Shown here in pieces: positions 61,019 to 64,000 of a DNA stretch of 64,000 nucleotides. The stretch covers positions 1,116,001-1,180,000 of the forward strand of contig NZ_BNGS01000001.1 in assembly GCF_014905555.1 (NCBI RefSeq). The letters run 5' to 3'. The position numbers and the translations under genes are program-made. The stretch's first letter is position 1; every line of letters starts with the position of its first letter. The stretch is from Streptomyces sp. Y2F8-2. GTDB lineage: Bacteria; Actinomycetota; Actinomycetes; Streptomycetales; Streptomycetaceae. The notes beneath the pieces were generated by a model that worked only from the letters and a program-made list of their open reading frames with translations, made no database searches and was not told where the DNA came from.

Positions 61019-62410
61019 ATGCGCAGCACGAGCAGCACCATCCGGACACTGAGGTCCGCCAGGACCGCGGTCGCGGTCATCGCGGGAGCGCTGGCGCTCA
61101 CGCTCACCGCGTGCGGCGGAAGCAACGACGACAAGGGCAGCAGCGACAAGAGCAGCGGAAGCACGCAGACCGGTGGCGCGACCGTCACCCTCCCCAAGCT
61201 GGACGGGCAGCATCTGGAGGTCGCCGCCGTCTGGACCGGCGGCGAGCAGAAGAACTTCAAGACGGTGCTCGCCGAGTTCCAGAAGCGCACCGGCGCCAAG
61301 GTCACCTTCGTGCCCGCCCAGGACCCGATCATCAACTTCCTCGGTTCGAAGATCGCCGGTGGTCAGCCGCCGGACGTCGCGCTGCTCCCCCAGCCCGGCG
61401 CCATCAAGCAGGCCGTCGACAGGAAGTGGGCCAAGCCGCTCGGCGCCGAGGCCCAGGCGGAGCTCGCCAAGAACTACTCGCAGGGCTGGCAGGACATCGG
61501 CAAGGTCGGCGGCAAGCAGTACGGCGTCTACTACAAGGCCGCCAACAAGTCCCTGATCTGGTACAACGCGAAGGTCTTCGAGGGGGCGAACGGCCAGGAG
61601 CCCAAAACCTGGCAGGAACTGCTGACAGCGGCGCAGAACATCTACGACTCCGGTGTCACCCCGTTCTCCATCGGCGGCGCGGACGGCTGGACCCTCACCG
61701 ACTGGTTCGAGAACGTCTATCTCTCGCAGGCGGGCCCGGAGAAGTACGACCAGCTCGCCCAGCACAAGATCAAGTGGACGGACCCGTCCGTCACACAGGC
61801 CCTGACCACGCTCGCCCAGATCTGGGGCAAGAAGGACTACATCGCGGGCGGCCCGAACGGCGCCCTGCAGACCGAGTTCCCGGCCTCCGTCACCCAGACC
61901 TTCACCGGCGGCGACCAGCCGAAGGCCGGCATGGTCTTCGAAGGCGACTTCGCCCAGGTCAACATCGGCGAGACCAAGGCGAAGATCGGCACGGACGCGA
62001 AGGTGTTCCCCTTCCCGGCCGTGGGCGCCCAGGCGCCCGTGGTCACCGGCGGTGACGCGGCCGTCATCCTCAAGGACTCCAAGGCGGCCCAGGCGCTGGT
62101 CACCTTCCTGGCCTCGCCGGACGCGGCCTCCATCCAGGCGAAGCTCGGCGGCTACCTCTCGCCGAACAAGAACGTCCCGGACTCCGCGTACCCGAACGCG
62201 GTCCAGCAGAAGATGGCCAAGGCGTTGCTCGCGGCCGGTGACAGCTTCCGCTTCGACATGTCGGACCAGGCCCCGCAGGCGTTCGGCGGCACGCCCGGCA
62301 AGGGCGAGTGGAAGGACCTCCAGGACTTCCTGAAGAACCCGACGGACGTCGCGGGGACGCAGGCGAAGCTGGAGAAGGACGCGGCGGCGGCGTACGGGAG
62401 CGGGAGCTGA
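61019..62410 (+). CDS. Sugar ABC importer, solute-binding lipoprotein
   Basis: A 463-residue family-1 solute-binding lipoprotein with lipobox LTLTAC and a Ser/Gly/Lys linker. The binding fold shows VAAVWTGGEQKNFKTVLAEF, VALLPQPGAIKQAVDRKWAK and FSIGGADGWTLTDWFENVYL. It resembles alpha-glucoside (AglE/GanO-type) binding proteins, but the ligand is not established. The ATG at 61019 follows GGAGAACGGGG. It starts an operon with two permeases; the second is cut by the window edge. A palindromic operator lies just upstream. No hydrolase or ATPase is within the window. Confidence 0.88.
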   Translation: MRSTSSTIRTLRSARTAVAVIAGALALTLTACGGSNDDKGSSDKSSGSTQTGGATVTLPKLDGQHLEVAAVWTGGEQKNFKTVLAEFQKRTGAKVTFVPAQDPIINFLGSKIAGGQPPDVALLPQPGAIKQAVDRKWAKPLGAEAQAELAKNYSQGWQDIGKVGGKQYGVYYKAANKSLIWYNAKVFEGANGQEPKTWQELLTAAQNIYDSGVTPFSIGGADGWTLTDWFENVYLSQAGPEKYDQLAQHKIKWTDPSVTQALTTLAQIWGKKDYIAGGPNGALQTEFPASVTQTFTGGDQPKAGMVFEGDFAQVNIGETKAKIGTDAKVFPFPAVGAQAPVVTGGDAAVILKDSKAAQALVTFLASPDAASIQAKLGGYLSPNKNVPDSAYPNAVQQKMAKALLAAGDSFRFDMSDQAPQAFGGTPGKGEWKDLQDFLKNPTDVAGTQAKLEKDAAAAYGSGS

Positions 62411-62417
62411 TCCGGCG

Positions 62418-63761
62418 ATGACGTCGGCCACGGCGGCAGGGGCCCCGCCGGCCCCTGCCGCACCCAAGAGTCGCAAGAGCGTGACCGGCACCCGCAGGAC
62501 CGTGGCAGCGCTGTTCCTGCTGCCCGCACTGGTGCTGCTCGGCGCGCTCGTGGTCTACCCGATCGGGTACTCGGTGATCCGCAGCTTCCTCGACCGCTCC
62601 GGTGACTCCTTCGCTGGATTCGACAACTACAAAGCCCTCTTCACGGATGACGGCATCCGCACCGCGCTGAAGAACAACATCATCTGGGTGGTGTTCGCGC
62701 CGACGGTGTCGACCGCGCTGGGGCTCATCTTCGCGGTGCTCACCGAACGGGTGCGCTGGGGTACGGCGTTCAAGCTGGTCGTCTTCATGCCGATGGCGAT
62801 CTCGATGCTCGCGGCCGGGATCATCTTCCGGCTGGTGTACGACCAGGACCCGGACAAAGGCGTCGCGAACGCGGTGTGGGTGGGCATCCACGACACGTTC
62901 GCCCCGTCGTCGGCCTTCCCCAAGGCGCACCCCGGCCGCGAGTCGCCTTTGAAGCCGGACCAGGGCGGCTTCATCACCAGGACGACCGTGCACACGGGCG
63001 AGTCGGTCGCGCTCCCGCTGGTCGGTGTCGCGCCCGACCAGATGCCGAAGAGCGCGAAGCGGGCGGTGCGGGCCGAGGCCGAGCCGGGGAAGATCACCGG
63101 AACGGCCTGGCAGGACTTCACTCGCGGCAGGGGCGTGGGGAAGCTCGGCGCGGTGGACCCCTCCGAGCAGGGTTACGCGGGCATGCGGATCGAGGCGGTG
63201 AAGAACGGCAGGGTCGTCGCCTCCACCAAGGCGGCGGGCGACGGCACGTTCACGCTGCCCGCAGCCGCGGACGGAGCACAACTGCGCCTCCCCGCGAGCA
63301 ACTTCACAGAGCCGTACAACGGCGTCGACTGGCTCGGCCCGGCGCTCGTCACCCCGGCGGTCATCGGGGCGTACGTGTGGATGTGGGCCGGTTTCGCGAT
63401 GGTGCTGATCGCGGCGGGGCTCGCGGGCGTTCCGCGGGAGCTGCTGGAGGCGGCGCGCGTGGACGGCGCGAACGAGTGGCAGGTGTTCCGCCGGGTCACC
63501 GTGCCGCTGCTGGCGCCCGTGCTGGCGGTGGTCACCGTCACGCTGATGATCAACGTGCTGAAGATCTTCGACCTGGTCTTCATCATCCCGCCGGGCTCCT
63601 CGCAGGACGACGCCGACGTCCTGGCCCTGGAGCTGTACCGCAAGGGCTTCTCGGAGGACCAGCCGGGCGTCGCGAGCGCGATCGCGGTGTTCCTGCTGCT
63701 GCTCGTCATCCCGGTGATGCTGTTCAACATCCGTCGGCTGAGGCGGGAGGTACGGCGATGA
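62418..63761 (+). CDS. Sugar ABC permease with a large extracytoplasmic insertion
   Basis: A 447-residue permease, against about 300 for normal members. Helices and the EAA motif (ELLEAARVDGANEWQVFRRV then TVPLLAPVLAVV) are standard. Residues about 145-300, between the helix ending GIIFRLVYDQ and VDWLGPALVTP, form an extra soluble domain. It includes GYAGMRIEAVKNGRVVASTK and DGTFTLPAAADGAQLRLPAS, which look like a carboxypeptidase-regulatory/beta-sandwich module. It should lie outside the membrane, close to the binding protein. Its ATG follows the SBP stop by 7 bp, and its stop overlaps the next gene (ATGA). Confidence 0.88.
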   Translation: MTSATAAGAPPAPAAPKSRKSVTGTRRTVAALFLLPALVLLGALVVYPIGYSVIRSFLDRSGDSFAGFDNYKALFTDDGIRTALKNNIIWVVFAPTVSTALGLIFAVLTERVRWGTAFKLVVFMPMAISMLAAGIIFRLVYDQDPDKGVANAVWVGIHDTFAPSSAFPKAHPGRESPLKPDQGGFITRTTVHTGESVALPLVGVAPDQMPKSAKRAVRAEAEPGKITGTAWQDFTRGRGVGKLGAVDPSEQGYAGMRIEAVKNGRVVASTKAAGDGTFTLPAAADGAQLRLPASNFTEPYNGVDWLGPALVTPAVIGAYVWMWAGFAMVLIAAGLAGVPRELLEAARVDGANEWQVFRRVTVPLLAPVLAVVTVTLMINVLKIFDLVFIIPPGSSQDDADVLALELYRKGFSEDQPGVASAIAVFLLLLVIPVMLFNIRRLRREVRR

Positions 63762-64000
63762 CCACGCAGGTCCAACGCCTGACCAAGGCGTCCCCGGTCA
63801 CCGTCGTCAAGGCCAGGCGGTCCCTCGGGGCGCGGATCGCGGAGGGCGTCGGCGGGGGACTGCTGCGCGTCTTCCTCATCCTCGTCGGGCTGTTCTGGCT
63901 GGTGCCGACGATCGGTCTGCTGCTCGCCTCGCTGCGCAGGCCGGAGGACATGAACGCCTCCGGCTGGTGGACCGTCTTCAGCAAGCCCTCGCAACTGACG
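63758..64000 (+). CDS. Sugar ABC transporter permease, second subunit (partial)
   Basis: Only the first 81 residues are in the window. A cytoplasmic tail precedes helix 1 (LLRVFLILVGLFWLVPTIGL), followed by LLASLRRPEDMNASGWW, the usual start of MalG-type permeases. It overlaps the previous stop by four bases. The EAA motif and C-terminus lie beyond the window. Confidence 0.85.
   Translation, partial: MTTQVQRLTKASPVTVVKARRSLGARIAEGVGGGLLRVFLILVGLFWLVPTIGLLLASLRRPEDMNASGWWTVFSKPSQLT

Overview
The window is Streptomyces chromosome. Base composition is very GC-rich, with third-position G/C bias that creates long antisense shadow frames. Gene content is typical of the genus: HelD, the SigU/RsuA pair, NnaR, the mat aggregation genes, MsiK-type sugar importers, DUF397/XRE regulator clusters, and a sortase-E LAXTG protein. 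The order murA-hup-malic enzyme-helD-sigU and smpB-ftsX-ftsE-prfB-STPKs matches, from memory, the S. coelicolor SCO2940s-SCO2980 core. No sequence search was run. No integrase, transposase, CRISPR array, rRNA or tRNA gene was seen. The only RNA gene recognised is tmRNA.

Layout. 1-2547: a three-subunit molybdenum hydroxylase operon (minus strand, Mo subunit cut by the window edge). 2826-5551: GH20 hexosaminidase, DUF3039 protein and YqgE. 5795-7848: murA converging on an HU gene, separated by a duplicated murA tail, a terminator and a ~30-bp tandem repeat. 8241-15374: malic enzyme, HelD, anti-sigma/sigma pair and an ankyrin protein. 15607-18282: nitrate transporter and NnaR. 18577-19170: CGNR regulator.

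19211-25521: LacI regulator divergent from an alpha-glucoside ABC importer with a GH13 alpha-glucosidase. Paired TGnAAGCGnTGnCA operators are visible. 25591-30337: matA-like gene, matB (deacetylase + glycosyltransferase for a PNAG-like glycan) and an acyltransferase, translationally coupled. 30495-32858: divergent LysR/MFS pair. 32855-42383: a second LacI-controlled sugar operon (SBP, two permeases, GH31 alpha-xylosidase, LacI, secreted GH3 enzyme), probably for xyloglucan-type oligosaccharides. Its promoter and two palindromic operators are plainly readable.

42434-45501: regulator island containing an HTH-YqeY fusion, DUF397, a frameshifted XRE gene and a small histidine-kinase-like ATPase. 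45468-46448: secreted PHB-depolymerase-like esterase. 46794-50804: ssrA, smpB, S41 protease and ftsEX. 51069-53482: small zinc-ribbon membrane protein, LAETG surface protein and prfB. 53583-57008: repeats and two Ser/Thr kinases. 57568-60831: FHA-FtsK-like protein. 61019-64000: a third sugar ABC importer, cut by the window edge.

Most notable: two independent tandem duplications of gene 3' ends (murA and an STPK gene); GarA/OdhI-like T-x-V-L motifs repeated in both the matA-like protein and a kinase that sits beside an FHA protein; an HTH-YqeY fusion; a frameshifted XRE regulator; an RF2 with SPY where SPF is expected; and an ABC permease with a large extracytoplasmic insertion. None of these is shown to be a new system. 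They are testable leads.
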